From Pseudarthrobacter sp. NamE2 (GTDB taxonomy: Bacteria; Actinomycetota; Actinomycetes; Actinomycetales; Micrococcaceae), in NCBI RefSeq assembly GCF_005796205.1, contig NZ_VAHN01000003.1, positions 62,001 through 126,000 on the forward strand: a stretch of 64,000 nt of DNA, given 5' to 3'. Position 1 is the stretch's first letter. Every line of letters starts with the position of its first letter. Position numbers and translations under genes: made by a program. Positions 1 through 8,854 of the stretch are shown in pieces. The notes under the pieces are model-generated. The model was given only the letters and a program-made list of their open reading frames with translations, was not told the DNA's origin and searched no databases.

Positions 1-108
1 GTGAACATCTCCGAGGCCGTGGCCACCGAGGAAGAGGGCGCCACCGAAGGCGGCGAGGCTGTTTCCGGCGAAGCTTCTGAAGCTGCAGAGAAAGCAGCAG
101 CCGAGTAA
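1..108 (+). CDS. rplY: 50S ribosomal protein L25 (general stress protein Ctc), C-terminal end only
   Basis: The reading frame is open from the first base and stops at 106-108. It encodes an Ala/Glu-rich acidic tail (EAVATEEEG, then repeated GEA/SEA/AAE segments). Acidic Ala/Glu tails are typical of the actinobacterial CTC form of L25, which binds 5S rRNA. The gene immediately downstream is pth, and rplY-pth is a common actinobacterial pair. Only the last 35 residues are in the window, so the identification rests on composition and context. Confidence 0.72.
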   Translation: MNISEAVATEEEGATEGGEAVSGEASEAAEKAAAE

Positions 109-130
109 CCACCCGGTTGTTTGCTTGTTT

Positions 131-159
131 GTGGCCGGATCCCGCTGGGATCCGGCCAC
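131..159 (+). terminator. Hairpin terminator after rplY
   Basis: A perfect 13-bp inverted repeat (131-143 with 147-159) has a 3-nt loop. No U-tract follows, which is usual for actinobacterial terminators. It lies between the L25 stop and pth, so it may end the rplY transcript or only attenuate read-through into pth. Confidence 0.65.
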
Positions 160-215
160 TGCCATGTCCGCCGCCGTAGGCCTTGCTCCCACCAGCCCAC
201 CCTAGGATTAATCCC

Positions 216-806
216 ATGACTGACACCTGGCTGATCGTCGGCCTCGGTAACCCCGGACCCCAGTACCAAGGCAACAGGCACAACGTCGGCCAGATGGTGC
301 TTGATGAACTCGCCGGCCGGATGGGCTCCGGCTTTAAGACACACAAAGCGCGGGCGCAGGTGGTGGAAGGCCGGCTGGGAATCGGCGGCCCGCGCGTGGT
401 CCTGGCAAAACCCATGACCTATATGAACGTCTCCGGCGGGCCTGTCTCGGCGCTGGCCAACTTTTACGGCGTCGCCGCTGACCATGTGGTGGCGGTACAC
501 GACGAGATTGATATCCCCTTCAATACCATCAAGCTCAAAATCGGTGGCGGCGAAGGCGGCCACAACGGCCTGCGCGACATCTCCAAAGCATTGGCCACCA
601 AGGACTACCTTCGGGTCCGCGTCGGCGTGGGGCGTCCACCCGGCAGGATGGACACAGCAGATTATGTCCTGCGGGATTTCGGTACTGCCGAACTCAAGGA
701 ACTGCCTTTTCTGCTGGACGATGCGGCAGATGCCGTCGAGGCGCTGCTGCGCGACGGGCTCACGGCGGCGCAGCAGAAATACCACCCCGCGAAGGCCGGG
801 CAATAG
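216..806 (+). CDS. pth: Peptidyl-tRNA hydrolase
   Basis: This 196-residue cytosolic enzyme cleaves peptidyl-tRNA that drops off stalled ribosomes and recycles the tRNA. The family signature [17 protein letters not shown] begins at residue 9 and contains the conserved Asn12 and the catalytic His22. The motifs KPMTYMN and HDEID (substrate binding and catalytic Asp) follow, then [10 protein letters not shown]. Length matches the family. An upstream in-frame ATG exists at 183, but the start at 216 places the conserved strand at the N-terminus as in homologues. It follows rplY, as in other actinobacteria. Confidence 0.96.
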   Translation: MTDTWLIVGLGNPGPQYQGNRHNVGQMVLDELAGRMGSGFKTHKARAQVVEGRLGIGGPRVVLAKPMTYMNVSGGPVSALANFYGVAADHVVAVHDEIDIPFNTIKLKIGGGEGGHNGLRDISKALATKDYLRVRVGVGRPPGRMDTADYVLRDFGTAELKELPFLLDDAADAVEALLRDGLTAAQQKYHPAKAGQ

Positions 807-927
807 CAACATAGAAACTTAAACCCGTTTCAACCTGTTTCCCTGTCGGTACCACGAGGTAGTCTTCTAGCTATGCGGGGGAGCAATGGGGCTACATCCC
901 GCTATCGGGGATGTAGGGGAAAAGTTC

Positions 928-3663
928 ATGTCAATCGAGCCACTTAGCTGGGGACGTGGGTCAACACCTCACGACGACGGGCTGCGACCGCAAAGCTCCG
1001 CTACACGGGGGCAGCACTGGTCCGCGCCCGCCCGCAGCGCGCATCTTGAAACTGTCCGTACCGCTCTGACCAGCGAAAACTCCCTGGGGGCCGTCATCAC
1101 CGGCGGCCGGGGCGTGGGTAAGTCGTCCCTCGCCCGTGCAGCCGTGGCGGACCTCGGACCGGACGTCTGGTCGCTGCAGCTCCGCACCGGGCCCGCCGGG
1201 GCCAACACACCCTACGGCTGCCTTTCCTTCCTGCTGGCCCGGCTGCCGCAGGCCTACATGGGTTCGCCCACAGCCATCCTCCGCGGAATCACGTCGCTGA
1301 TCCGCAGCGACGCCGCCGGCCGTCCCTGCGTCATCACCCTGGACACCTCCAGCAGCATCGACGACATGAGCGCGGGCGTTCTGCTGAACGTCCTGCTGAC
1401 CGGCACGGCCAAGATCATTGCCGTGGCACCGGGCATCAGTGACCTGCCGGCTGACTTCCACTGGCTTTTGACGGACCGGCGGCTGACCGAGGTCCGTCTC
1501 AGCAACCTCAACGAGTTGCAGACCCGCCAGGTCCTTCTCTCCCTGCTCGGCCACCGGGTTTCCGCCGCCCTGGTCAACACCTACCACCGCATGGTGGGTG
1601 GCAACCCGCTCCTGCTCAAGGCCCTCGTCACCGAACAGCAGCTGTCCGGCAACCTGGTGCTGTCCGACTCCGTCTGGACCCTGCGCGACAAGGTGGTGCT
1701 CGACGGCGCTGCCAGCCTCGATGACATCGTCCGGTCCCGCTGGTCCAGGGAAACTCCCGAAACCCGGGAAGTCATTGAGATGCTGTCTTGTGCCCGGCGG
1801 GTGGAGCTGTCCCGGCTGACGGCAATCTACAGTGCCGTTGTGGTGGCTGACATGGAGGATGGCGGCCTGCTGGAGATCGACGACTCCGATCACCGGTGGG
1901 TGTCGCTGCGGGAAAAGTACATCGGCGACGTCGTGCGGACCTGGCTGTCCATTGCCAGGCGGCGGGAACTTCGCGCGGTGCTGCTTGGCGGCGAGGAACC
2001 GGACCCGGCCGCCATGACGGTTGAAGAGCTGATGGCCTTCGCCGCCTGGACCAACGAATGCGAGGCCGAGCTCAGCCCTGCACTGGCCCTTGCAGCCGCG
2101 GAAGCTGCCGTCCAGTTATTCGACCCCAAGTTCGCCCTGACGTACGCGGACATGCTGAAGCGGACGGACCGGCAGTGGGTTCCCGCCCAGCGCCAGAAGG
2201 CCGCCGCCTACCTTCAGTTGGACCTGCCGGTCCAGGCACTGGCTGCCCTGGACGATATTTCGCGCCCCGAGCTCGACGCCCTCGACGACGTTGAGGAGTA
2301 CGCCCGCGTTGTGGCCGCCAAGGCGCGGGTGATGGTGAGGCTTCCTGAACAGGCTGGCAAGGTCCCCGGCCTCTTCTATGAAGCCCGCAAGCGGCTTGCG
2401 CCGGCCGGAGAAGAAGCCGCGTGGCCCGAGCCGTCAGCGGCAGCGTTGAACCAGGTCACGCTGAGCGAGTTCGAATACCGGGCCTTCGTTGGTGATTACG
2501 CCGGCCTGATTCCTGCCCTTGAGGCGGCGGCTGATCCGGCGTCGAACCCTGACGCCGGATACCGTATGCACTCGGCCATCATCCTGATGACTGCACTGGC
2601 CCTGACAGGCAGGGAGATGGACGCGCTGGGCCTGATGCGCCAGCTCGGCGGCCAAATCAGCGACGCCTCCCACGTGGTGGGGCTGCGCGAGCGGTACAGC
2701 CGGGAGGCATACCTGGTGCTGCTGATGGCCGGTCAGTGGCGGCGGTGCATCGACGTCCTGGGTACGCAGAGCGTGGAGGAACCATACCGCCTTCCCTACG
2801 GCAGCGCCGCTGCCGAACTGGCCACAGGAATTGCATACGTCTACTCCGGCCGTGGTGCTGCCGCACTGGAACCCTTGATGTCAGCCACCGCCCAGCTGGA
2901 GTTGCAGCCCGTCCAGACCGCACTCCGGTTCGCTTACTCCGCAACGGCGCTGGCCCATGCGCAAACCGGCAATGCCGTCCAGGCCCGCAAGTTCCTCGCA
3001 AAGCTGCAACGGACCCCCGGCACAACCGGCTTCGTCACGGAGAGCCTGATCAGTTTTTGTGCCTTGGTGGCCGGACGGTGGCTCAACGACCCCGATGCCG
3101 CCGCCGGCCTCAAACAATCCGCGCGACGGAACATGGAGGCCGGGCTGTACACCATGGCCGGCATCGAACTCCTTGCTGCCACCGTGAATGGAAGCGACGC
3201 CGATTTTAAGCTTCTGGAGGAGATCGCAGCCCATCGCCAAGGCCCCCTCGCAGAGGTCTCCCGGCTCATCGCACTGGGTACCCGCACCAAGGACGCCAAG
3301 GCCCTCCTGGCCGGCGGGGAGCTCGCCGCCACTCTGGAACTGGACGCCGTCGAGGCCCGGTGCATGGCATTGGCCGTGGATTTTGCGCGCCAGGACGGGG
3401 ATTCCATCTCGGCCCGGACGGCCCAGGCCCGGCTCGATATCCTGGCCGCAACAGTCACCAACCTGCCCATCGTGCCCAGCTCCGGCAGCCCCCTGCTCAC
3501 CAGCAGGGAGCGTCAGATCGCCCGGCTTGCCGGCCGGGGTGCATCGAACCGTGACATAGCCCTGGAAATGGGCGTGTCAGTCCGGACTGTGGAAGGGCAC
3601 CTTTACCAGGTGTTCACCAAGCTCGGCGTAACCTCCAGGGGTGATCTGACTGGACTCGTCTAA
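928..3663 (+). CDS. Large LuxR-family regulator with N-terminal ATPase (first of tandem pair)
   Basis: This 911-residue LAL-type (large ATP-binding LuxR) protein has a Walker A motif GGRGVGKSS near residue 59. A long helical TPR-like middle follows. The C-terminal LuxR helix-turn-helix (SRERQIARLAGRGASNRDIA, then VRTVEGHLYQVFTKLGV) occupies about the last 60 residues. The expected Walker B is degenerate: the strand reads VITLDTSSSIDD rather than the usual hhhhDD/E, so ATP hydrolysis may be weak. The start at 928 is preferred over an upstream ATG at 886 because of the AGGGGAAAA Shine-Dalgarno just before it. The gene overlaps the next LuxR gene, so the two are probably co-translated. Target genes cannot be inferred. 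Confidence 0.85.
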   Translation: MSIEPLSWGRGSTPHDDGLRPQSSATRGQHWSAPARSAHLETVRTALTSENSLGAVITGGRGVGKSSLARAAVADLGPDVWSLQLRTGPAGANTPYGCLSFLLARLPQAYMGSPTAILRGITSLIRSDAAGRPCVITLDTSSSIDDMSAGVLLNVLLTGTAKIIAVAPGISDLPADFHWLLTDRRLTEVRLSNLNELQTRQVLLSLLGHRVSAALVNTYHRMVGGNPLLLKALVTEQQLSGNLVLSDSVWTLRDKVVLDGAASLDDIVRSRWSRETPETREVIEMLSCARRVELSRLTAIYSAVVVADMEDGGLLEIDDSDHRWVSLREKYIGDVVRTWLSIARRRELRAVLLGGEEPDPAAMTVEELMAFAAWTNECEAELSPALALAAAEAAVQLFDPKFALTYADMLKRTDRQWVPAQRQKAAAYLQLDLPVQALAALDDISRPELDALDDVEEYARVVAAKARVMVRLPEQAGKVPGLFYEARKRLAPAGEEAAWPEPSAAALNQVTLSEFEYRAFVGDYAGLIPALEAAADPASNPDAGYRMHSAIILMTALALTGREMDALGLMRQLGGQISDASHVVGLRERYSREAYLVLLMAGQWRRCIDVLGTQSVEEPYRLPYGSAAAELATGIAYVYSGRGAAALEPLMSATAQLELQPVQTALRFAYSATALAHAQTGNAVQARKFLAKLQRTPGTTGFVTESLISFCALVAGRWLNDPDAAAGLKQSARRNMEAGLYTMAGIELLAATVNGSDADFKLLEEIAAHRQGPLAEVSRLIALGTRTKDAKALLAGGELAATLELDAVEARCMALAVDFARQDGDSISARTAQARLDILAATVTNLPIVPSSGSPLLTSRERQIARLAGRGASNRDIALEMGVSVRTVEGHLYQVFTKLGVTSRGDLTGLV
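3637..3652 (+). promoter_or_regulatory. Shine-Dalgarno plus CTG start inside upstream LuxR gene
   Basis: AGGGG at 3637-3641 sits 8 nt before a CTG codon at 3650. This CTG is the first codon of the open frame that carries the ATPase N-terminus, and no standard start codon occurs in that frame before 3770. The spacing is ideal for initiation and would couple the two LuxR genes. It remains a prediction until N-terminal peptide data exist. Confidence 0.5.
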
Positions 3664-6313
3664 CGGACACAAACCTGCAACAGCACACCGGCTCCTCACC
3701 GGACGCCGGGAGCCGCTGGAACGGATCTGCAACCTCGTCCGGAACCGCACCAGCCAGGCTGTTTTCGTCATGGCCGGCCCCGGTATCGGGAAGTCGTCCC
3801 TTACCGAGGCCATCAGCGAACGCCTCGCCGGCGAACTGAACATCCTGCAGATCCATGGCAGCTCGGCCCTTGCCGCGGTACCGTTCGGGGTCCTGACCCC
3901 CTACACCGCGGACCTGACGGCCGAGGAGTCGGTCTCGCCCGTGGCGGTCCTGCGGTCCATGTGGACCTACTTCGAGAAACTCAAAGCCGGCAACGGCAAC
4001 TCCGTCCTCCTGGTGGTGGATGACGCCCACTACCTGGACGAAGCCTCGGCGGGCGTGCTCGCGGACCTGATTTCGGCCGGCTGGGCCAGTGTGGTGGCTG
4101 CCGCACGGCAGCGGCCCGGACTGCCGCAGCCCCTGGACCAGCTGTGGTACGACGGCCTGGCCGAGCGGATCGACCTGCGCCCGCTCACCCGGGAACAGAT
4201 CGAAGAAGTCCTGGAGCATCTGTTGGATGGGACCGTCCCCGGTGCCACCATCGATGCAGCATGGACGGCCTCGGGCGGCAACCCGCGGCTGCTTGACGCG
4301 CTGCTCCATGACGCCGCCGAGGCAGGCATCCTGTCAAAGCGCAACGGAATCTGGATGCTGCTGGGCTCCCTGCCGGCGGACGGGGCCCGGCTGACGGCAG
4401 TGGTGTCGAAGGACCACATCAGGCGGCGGCCCGAAGAACAGGAAGCACTGAAGCTCGTCGCGCTGTCCGGTCCCGTGGGCAGGAAGGTCATCGAGGACAT
4501 CTGTGGCGCTCCGGTGGTCCGCTCGCTCCTGGACCAGCAAATGATTGTGGAAACATCAGGTGTCCCGGCCGAACTATCCCTGTGGAACAGGCTTTTCGCC
4601 CACGCCATCAGGAACACCATTTCCGTATCGCGGAGCCTTCAGCTGCAGGAAAAGATCCGCGCCCACCAGAACGGCACCGTGCTGCGCGGGGAAGGCAAAC
4701 TCCGTTCCGTGGAGTGGGCCCTGGAGTGCGGCCTGCGCGTAGCCGACGCCGACTTGCTGGAGGCCGCCCGGGAAGCGCTGGTCAGGTTCCGCAACGACAG
4801 CGCCCGTTCCATTGCCGCCAGGGTGCAGGATCCGGACCTGGCACCGCTGGCGCGCGCTGTCCAGGCCCGGGCGCTGTACAACGAGGGAGCGTACGCCGAT
4901 GCTGCCGCCCTGCTTGATGGCTGCTGGCTTGAGCTTGCCGGCCACGGTGAGGGTCCTGCCGTCCTGCTGCTGCTGGTGTCCGCCCACCAGGCCGCCGGAC
5001 ACCAGCTGGCCGCGGTGGCCGAGGACGTGCTGGAACAGGCGGGGAGGCCGGCTGACGGCGGCCTGCTGTGGCAGGAGGAAATCCTCCGCTTGCTGAAGGC
5101 GGGCGCCGGGGTGGATCACCGGACGGTGGCCGCCGTCGTCGAAGGAATCAGGAACCACCCCGCCCCGGAGGGAGCTGCCGGCCAGCCCGCAACAGCTGTG
5201 GGTGAGGCGTTGCTGGCTCATGCCCTGACAGCCGTCGGACGCCCGGCTGACGGTCTGGACGCCGCACTCCTGGCAGCCTCGGAACTGGCGCCGCTGGAGG
5301 GCAGCCTGTTTTTCTTCCCTGAGTTCGCACTGGGGCGCCTTGTCATAAGCTACCTGGCCATGGGGGAGTGGGAGTCGGCGGAGCGCGAGCTGAACAGCTA
5401 CGCCGCAGGCCACGCGGTCGGAGCCGCAACATTCGACGGCAGCCTGCAGCTGCTCCGCGGTTACTCAATGCTGCGGCAGGGCCGGATGGAGCGTGCATAC
5501 CAGCTGCTGCTGCCCGCCGTGGAAGCACTCCGGCTCAACGATCCCCTCCAGCTGTTCCGTTTTGGCTCGTCCCTCGGCTTTTACGCCGCGGCACGGCTGG
5601 GCGATGCGGCACAGGCGAAGCGGCTGGAGCAGGACTACAAGGACGCCGTCACCGGCGGACCTGCCCACGACCTCCTTGCCGGCGCCTATGCCGCAGCGGC
5701 CGCGGAATACTTGTCCCGCGACGGTAAGGGCCTCGCCTCCCTGCATACGATGATGACTGCTGCAGAAGCGTCCGGCAGGGCCGGGCAGCTGCTCGAACTC
5801 CTGGCCGTCTGCTGGGATCTTGGGGACCCCTCGGTGATCCCCATGGTGCAGGACATTGCCAGGAACGTGCAGGGCCGCTGGGCTGAGGCCATGCTTGAGC
5901 TTTCCACGGCATGGGAAGCGGCTGACGGTGAAGCGCTCATGCAGACGGCCGCATCCCTGGAACAATCCGGTTTCGTGAACCTCGCCCGCGAAGCCTACGC
6001 GCGGGCCAGCTCCGTGCTGGACCAGGCAGGGGAAAAGCGCAGGTCCCGGCAGGCCGTGGCCCAGCGGGAAAAGTGCGACCACGAGCTGGGCGAACGGTTC
6101 CGGGAAGGCCGCTTCATCGCCGCAGCCCCGGCCGTGCATCTCACTCGGCGGGAGCAGGACATCGTGGAGCTTGCCGTGCAGGGGCTCACTGACCGTGAAA
6201 TAGCGCAACGCCTCATGGTGTCCGTCCGTACCGTCGAGGGTCACCTGTACCGGACTTACGTCAAACTCGGCGTCCGCAGCAGGGACGAACTGGAGTCCGC
6301 GCTGCCCAAGTAG
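3650..6313 (+). CDS. Large LuxR-family regulator with N-terminal ATPase (second of pair, probable CTG start)
   Basis: This is a paralogue of the preceding gene. A canonical Walker A (GPGIGKSS) is followed by a canonical Walker B (VLLVVDDAHYLDE), a helical TPR-like region and a C-terminal LuxR helix-turn-helix (LTRREQDIVELAVQGLTDREIA, VRTVEGHLYRTYVKLGV). The first ATG, at 3770, would put Walker A at residue 3 and remove the conserved leading helix. The frame is open back to a TGA at 3647-3649 and encodes LLTGRREPLERICNLVRN, the usual start of such ATPase domains. That stretch has no ATG, GTG or TTG. CTG at 3650, 8 nt after AGGGG (3637-3641), is the best start. It gives 887 residues and overlaps the upstream gene by 14 nt. 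The family is certain; the start is an inference. Confidence 0.82.
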   Translation: MDSSNGHKPATAHRLLTGRREPLERICNLVRNRTSQAVFVMAGPGIGKSSLTEAISERLAGELNILQIHGSSALAAVPFGVLTPYTADLTAEESVSPVAVLRSMWTYFEKLKAGNGNSVLLVVDDAHYLDEASAGVLADLISAGWASVVAAARQRPGLPQPLDQLWYDGLAERIDLRPLTREQIEEVLEHLLDGTVPGATIDAAWTASGGNPRLLDALLHDAAEAGILSKRNGIWMLLGSLPADGARLTAVVSKDHIRRRPEEQEALKLVALSGPVGRKVIEDICGAPVVRSLLDQQMIVETSGVPAELSLWNRLFAHAIRNTISVSRSLQLQEKIRAHQNGTVLRGEGKLRSVEWALECGLRVADADLLEAAREALVRFRNDSARSIAARVQDPDLAPLARAVQARALYNEGAYADAAALLDGCWLELAGHGEGPAVLLLLVSAHQAAGHQLAAVAEDVLEQAGRPADGGLLWQEEILRLLKAGAGVDHRTVAAVVEGIRNHPAPEGAAGQPATAVGEALLAHALTAVGRPADGLDAALLAASELAPLEGSLFFFPEFALGRLVISYLAMGEWESAERELNSYAAGHAVGAATFDGSLQLLRGYSMLRQGRMERAYQLLLPAVEALRLNDPLQLFRFGSSLGFYAAARLGDAAQAKRLEQDYKDAVTGGPAHDLLAGAYAAAAAEYLSRDGKGLASLHTMMTAAEASGRAGQLLELLAVCWDLGDPSVIPMVQDIARNVQGRWAEAMLELSTAWEAADGEALMQTAASLEQSGFVNLAREAYARASSVLDQAGEKRRSRQAVAQREKCDHELGERFREGRFIAAAPAVHLTRREQDIVELAVQGLTDREIAQRLMVSVRTVEGHLYRTYVKLGVRSRDELESALPK

Positions 6314-6433
6314 CCAGCAGCAATGCAAGACCGCCGCAGGCAGCTGTAACCCGCTGCCGGGCTTTGTCCTGCCCAAGGCAGGTTCCGCCCATCTCGGCTG
6401 CGCCCGGCCTAGGTAGTGCCACGGTGCCGAAAT

Positions 6434-6455
6434 CGAGTACACCGTACTCGTGTAC
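6434..6455. promoter_or_regulatory. Two interlocked inverted repeats (possible operator)
   Basis: CGAGTAC-acc-GTACTCG (6434-6450) is a perfect 7-bp inverted repeat. It interlocks with GTACAC-n7-GTGTAC (6437-6455), a perfect 6-bp repeat. The pair lies in the 441-bp space between the second LuxR gene and sufS. It could be an operator for the nearby regulators, but no promoter close to it is convincing. Confidence 0.35.
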
Positions 6456-6593
6456 AGGAGGTTGCGGCGGGATTTACTTAAGGAGGCAAGGCGGTACGGC
6501 AGGATGAACGCCGGAACGGTTGCCGGCAGGACATAAGGGCCTTTTTGACTTCCGGTTCCGACAGGGACCGGGCGAGACGGGGCCGGCGGCGTT

Positions 6594-6705
6594 AGAGTCT
6601 TCTGAGACCGAGACTCTCCCCCCAGCCGTCGCCGGCCCTCCGCTCCGCGGGCTGAAGCCCGGAGCGGCTGTGGCGGCTGCCCCTCCAGGGCGGCCGCCAC
6701 AGCCG
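6594..6705 (+). other. Cluster of three hairpins in the sufS leader / LuxR downstream region
   Basis: Three consecutive inverted repeats are present: AGAGTCT-n10-AGACTCT (6594-6617); a 6-bp plus 4-bp bulged stem at 6641-6666; and a 13-bp stem (6665-6677 with 6693-6705) enclosing a smaller inner stem. The last ends 50 nt before the sufS start. The second and third share bases, so they may be mutually exclusive. They could terminate LuxR transcripts or form a structured sufS leader. The rest of 6314-6754 shows only a weak 6-bp hairpin at 6368-6382 and the interlocked repeats at 6434-6455. Confidence 0.5.
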
Positions 6706-6754
6706 TGCTGTGGGACAATTGAGTGTCACCCGTTGGCATCTCAAGGAGATCGTT

Positions 6755-8080
6755 TTGGCCGTAGTATCAACGCCAGCCACCCTGGAGCAGGCGCCCCCGG
6801 TCCTGGACAATGCCGAGGTTTTGCGGATCCGCAATGATTTTCCCGTCCTGGACCAGCTCGTCAACGGGCGGCCACTGGTGTACCTGGACTCCGGTGCCAC
6901 CTCCCAGAATCCCCTGAGCGTCATCGAGGCTGAGCAGGAATTCTACGAGCAGCGGAACGCGGCAGTGCACCGGGGTGCCCACCACCTTGCCGTCGAGGCA
7001 ACGGAGGCGTTCGAGGACGCCCGGCAGACGGTTGCGGACTTTATCGGTGTGGACTACGCGGAGACCATCTGGACATCGAACGCCACCGAGGGCCTCAACC
7101 TGATTTCCTACACGTTGTCCACCGCTGCTCTCTGGTCGGCGCAGGGCCGCGGCGATGCGGCCCTCAAGGAACTGGCGCTGCACCCCGGCGACGAGATCGT
7201 GGTGACCGAGATGGAGCACCACGCAAACCTCATCCCCTGGCAGGAGCTGGCGTTCCGCACCGGGGCCACCCTCCGGTACATCCCCATTGACGACGCCGGC
7301 AGCCTGCGGATGGACGAGGCCGCCGCAATCATCGGCCCCCGGACCAAGGTCCTGGCATTCACCCACGCGTCCAACGTCCTCGGCACCATTAATCCGGTCC
7401 GCGAACTGGTGGCGTTGGCCCGTGCTGCAGGGGCCCTGGTGGTGCTGGACGCATGCCAGTCGGCACCGCATATGCCCTTGGACGTGAAGGACCTGGACGT
7501 GGACTTCGCCGTCTTCTCCGGGCACAAAATGCTCGCACCCACCGGCATCGGCGTCCTGTATGGCAAGCAGGAACTGCTGGACGTCCTGCCGCCGTTCCTG
7601 ACGGGCGGCTCCATGATTACCACCGTGACCATGGAACGCGCGGAATATCTGCCGGCGCCGCAGCGCTTCGAAGCCGGAACCCAACGTATCTCCCAGGCCG
7701 TGGCCCTCGCCGCGGCCGTGAACTACCTGACGGAGACCGGGCTGGACCGGATTCACCGCTGGGAGGCCGAACTCGGCGAACGCATGGTGTCCGGGCTCGA
7801 ATCACTTCCCGGCATCCGCGTCCTGGGGCCGGCGGCAGGCAAGGAGCGGATCGGACTGGCCGCATTCGACGTCGAAGGCGTCCACGCCCATGACGTGGGA
7901 CAGTTCCTGGACTCGCGCGGGATCGCAGTACGTGTGGGCCACCACTGCGCGCAGCCGCTCCACCGGCGCCTTGGGCTGACCGCCACCACCCGCGCGAGTG
8001 CCTACCTGTACAACACCACCGACGACGTCGACCGGTTCCTGGACGCCGTATCCGGTGTGCGGGCCTACTTCGGCGCCTGA
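6755..8080 (+). CDS. sufS: Cysteine desulfurase SufS
   Basis: This 441-residue PLP-dependent cysteine desulfurase takes sulfur from cysteine for Fe-S cluster assembly. Visible signatures are YLDSGATSQ near the N-terminus, the PLP-lysine motif FSGHKMLAPTGIGVLYG, and the type II desulfurase active-site loop VRVGHHCAQPLHRRLG with its persulfide Cys. A TTG start at 6755 is chosen because AAGGAG at 6743-6748 is 6 nt upstream; the upstream in-frame ATG at 6710 lacks an SD and overlaps a hairpin. sufU follows after 17 nt, giving the SufS/SufU pair used by Gram-positive bacteria. No sufBCD genes are adjacent. Confidence 0.95.
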   Translation: MAVVSTPATLEQAPPVLDNAEVLRIRNDFPVLDQLVNGRPLVYLDSGATSQNPLSVIEAEQEFYEQRNAAVHRGAHHLAVEATEAFEDARQTVADFIGVDYAETIWTSNATEGLNLISYTLSTAALWSAQGRGDAALKELALHPGDEIVVTEMEHHANLIPWQELAFRTGATLRYIPIDDAGSLRMDEAAAIIGPRTKVLAFTHASNVLGTINPVRELVALARAAGALVVLDACQSAPHMPLDVKDLDVDFAVFSGHKMLAPTGIGVLYGKQELLDVLPPFLTGGSMITTVTMERAEYLPAPQRFEAGTQRISQAVALAAAVNYLTETGLDRIHRWEAELGERMVSGLESLPGIRVLGPAAGKERIGLAAFDVEGVHAHDVGQFLDSRGIAVRVGHHCAQPLHRRLGLTATTRASAYLYNTTDDVDRFLDAVSGVRAYFGA

Positions 8081-8097
8081 AGGATCGAGGGTAACCG

Positions 8098-8547
8098 ATG
8101 AGCCTTGACCAGCTGTACCAGCAGATCATCCTGGACCACTCCAAGGCCCGGCACGGAAGCGGCCTGGCGGACACCGAGGCGCCGGCAGGTTCGTCCACCG
8201 GGCAGTCGCACCAGCTCAACCCCGTCTGCGGCGACGAGGTCACCCTGCGCCTCGCAGTGGAGGACGGCAAGGTGGCGCAGGTTTCCTGGGACGGCCAGGG
8301 CTGCTCCATCTCCATGGCCTCGGCCTCGGTGCTCACCGACCTCGCCGAGGGGATGACCGTTGCCGAACTCCACGAAGTCATTGACAGTTTCCGGGAAGTC
8401 CTCCGGTCCCGCGGCAAGGTGCATGCCGATCCGGAGCTGCTGGGGGACGCTGCCGCGTTCGAAGGTGTGGCGCGCTACGCGGCCCGGGTCAAATGCGCCA
8501 TGATCTCCTGGGTGGCGGCGGAAGACGCCCTGAACCAGGCCGCCTGA
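8098..8547 (+). CDS. sufU: SufU sulfurtransferase/scaffold protein
   Basis: This 149-residue NifU/IscU-like protein accepts sulfur from SufS. It has the three conserved cysteines in NPVCGDE, GQGCSIS and RVKCAMISW, plus the Asp of CGDE. In SufU homologues these residues bind Zn and relay persulfide. The N-terminus LDQLYQQIILDHSKARHG is typical of SufU. It is the second gene of a sufS-sufU operon, ended by a strong hairpin at 8583-8617. Confidence 0.95.
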   Translation: MSLDQLYQQIILDHSKARHGSGLADTEAPAGSSTGQSHQLNPVCGDEVTLRLAVEDGKVAQVSWDGQGCSISMASASVLTDLAEGMTVAELHEVIDSFREVLRSRGKVHADPELLGDAAAFEGVARYAARVKCAMISWVAAEDALNQAA

Positions 8548-8582
8548 CGGCCTGCCGGCCGTAGGCAGGAAGCCGGCATACA

Positions 8583-8617
8583 AAAAGGCTCTCTTCCCGG
8601 CGGGAGGAGAGCCTTTT
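8583..8617. terminator. Bidirectional terminator between sufU and the convergent minus-strand genes
   Basis: A 16-bp stem (8583-8598 with 8602-8617, one G-T pair) closes a 3-nt loop. It is flanked by A-runs on the left and T-runs on the right, so it can act as an intrinsic terminator in both directions for the convergent sufU and 8629-8850 genes. Confidence 0.85.
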
Positions 8618-8628
8618 CTGCAGGGGGA

Positions 8629-8850
8629 CTAGCCGAACAGTCCCATGATGCCGATGAGGGCCGTGGCTGCCCCCAGCACCATGGAGATGCTTACGAGCAC
8701 CACGTGCACGGTAAGGAACTTGGTCGCCTTGCCGGAGGAGTCACGGGCGCGGGGATCCTTCATGACCCGGCGCAGGAACTGCGGCCAGACCACCAGGGAC
8801 CAGACGCCTGCCACGATCAGGACGAGCGCAGCGAAAACGGGCAGCTCCAC
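8629..8850 (-). CDS. Small two-TM membrane protein (SCO4848-like)
   Basis: A 73-residue protein starts at a GTG, with GGAAAG upstream. It has two hydrophobic segments (ELPVFAALVLIVAGVWSLVVW and VHVVLVSISMVLGAATALIGIMG) separated by a basic loop (RRVMKDPRARDSSGKATKF). It resembles small SCO4848-type integral membrane proteins of actinobacteria, which have no known function. It starts 4 nt after the DUF2505 stop, so it is probably co-transcribed. A longer frame reading upstream is only overlap with that gene. Confidence 0.7.
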   Translation of the reverse strand: MELPVFAALVLIVAGVWSLVVWPQFLRRVMKDPRARDSSGKATKFLTVHVVLVSISMVLGAATALIGIMGLFG

Positions 8851-8854
8851 GGTA

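Noticed and set aside
3663..3770. Programmed frameshift fusing the two LuxR genes
   Set aside because: The first gene ends with a complete helix-turn-helix and the second has its own SD and ATPase domain, so two proteins are more likely.
6504..6536. Ten-codon ORF (ATG to TAA) downstream of AGGAGG
   Set aside because: The SD is 17 nt from the ATG and nothing else supports a leader peptide.
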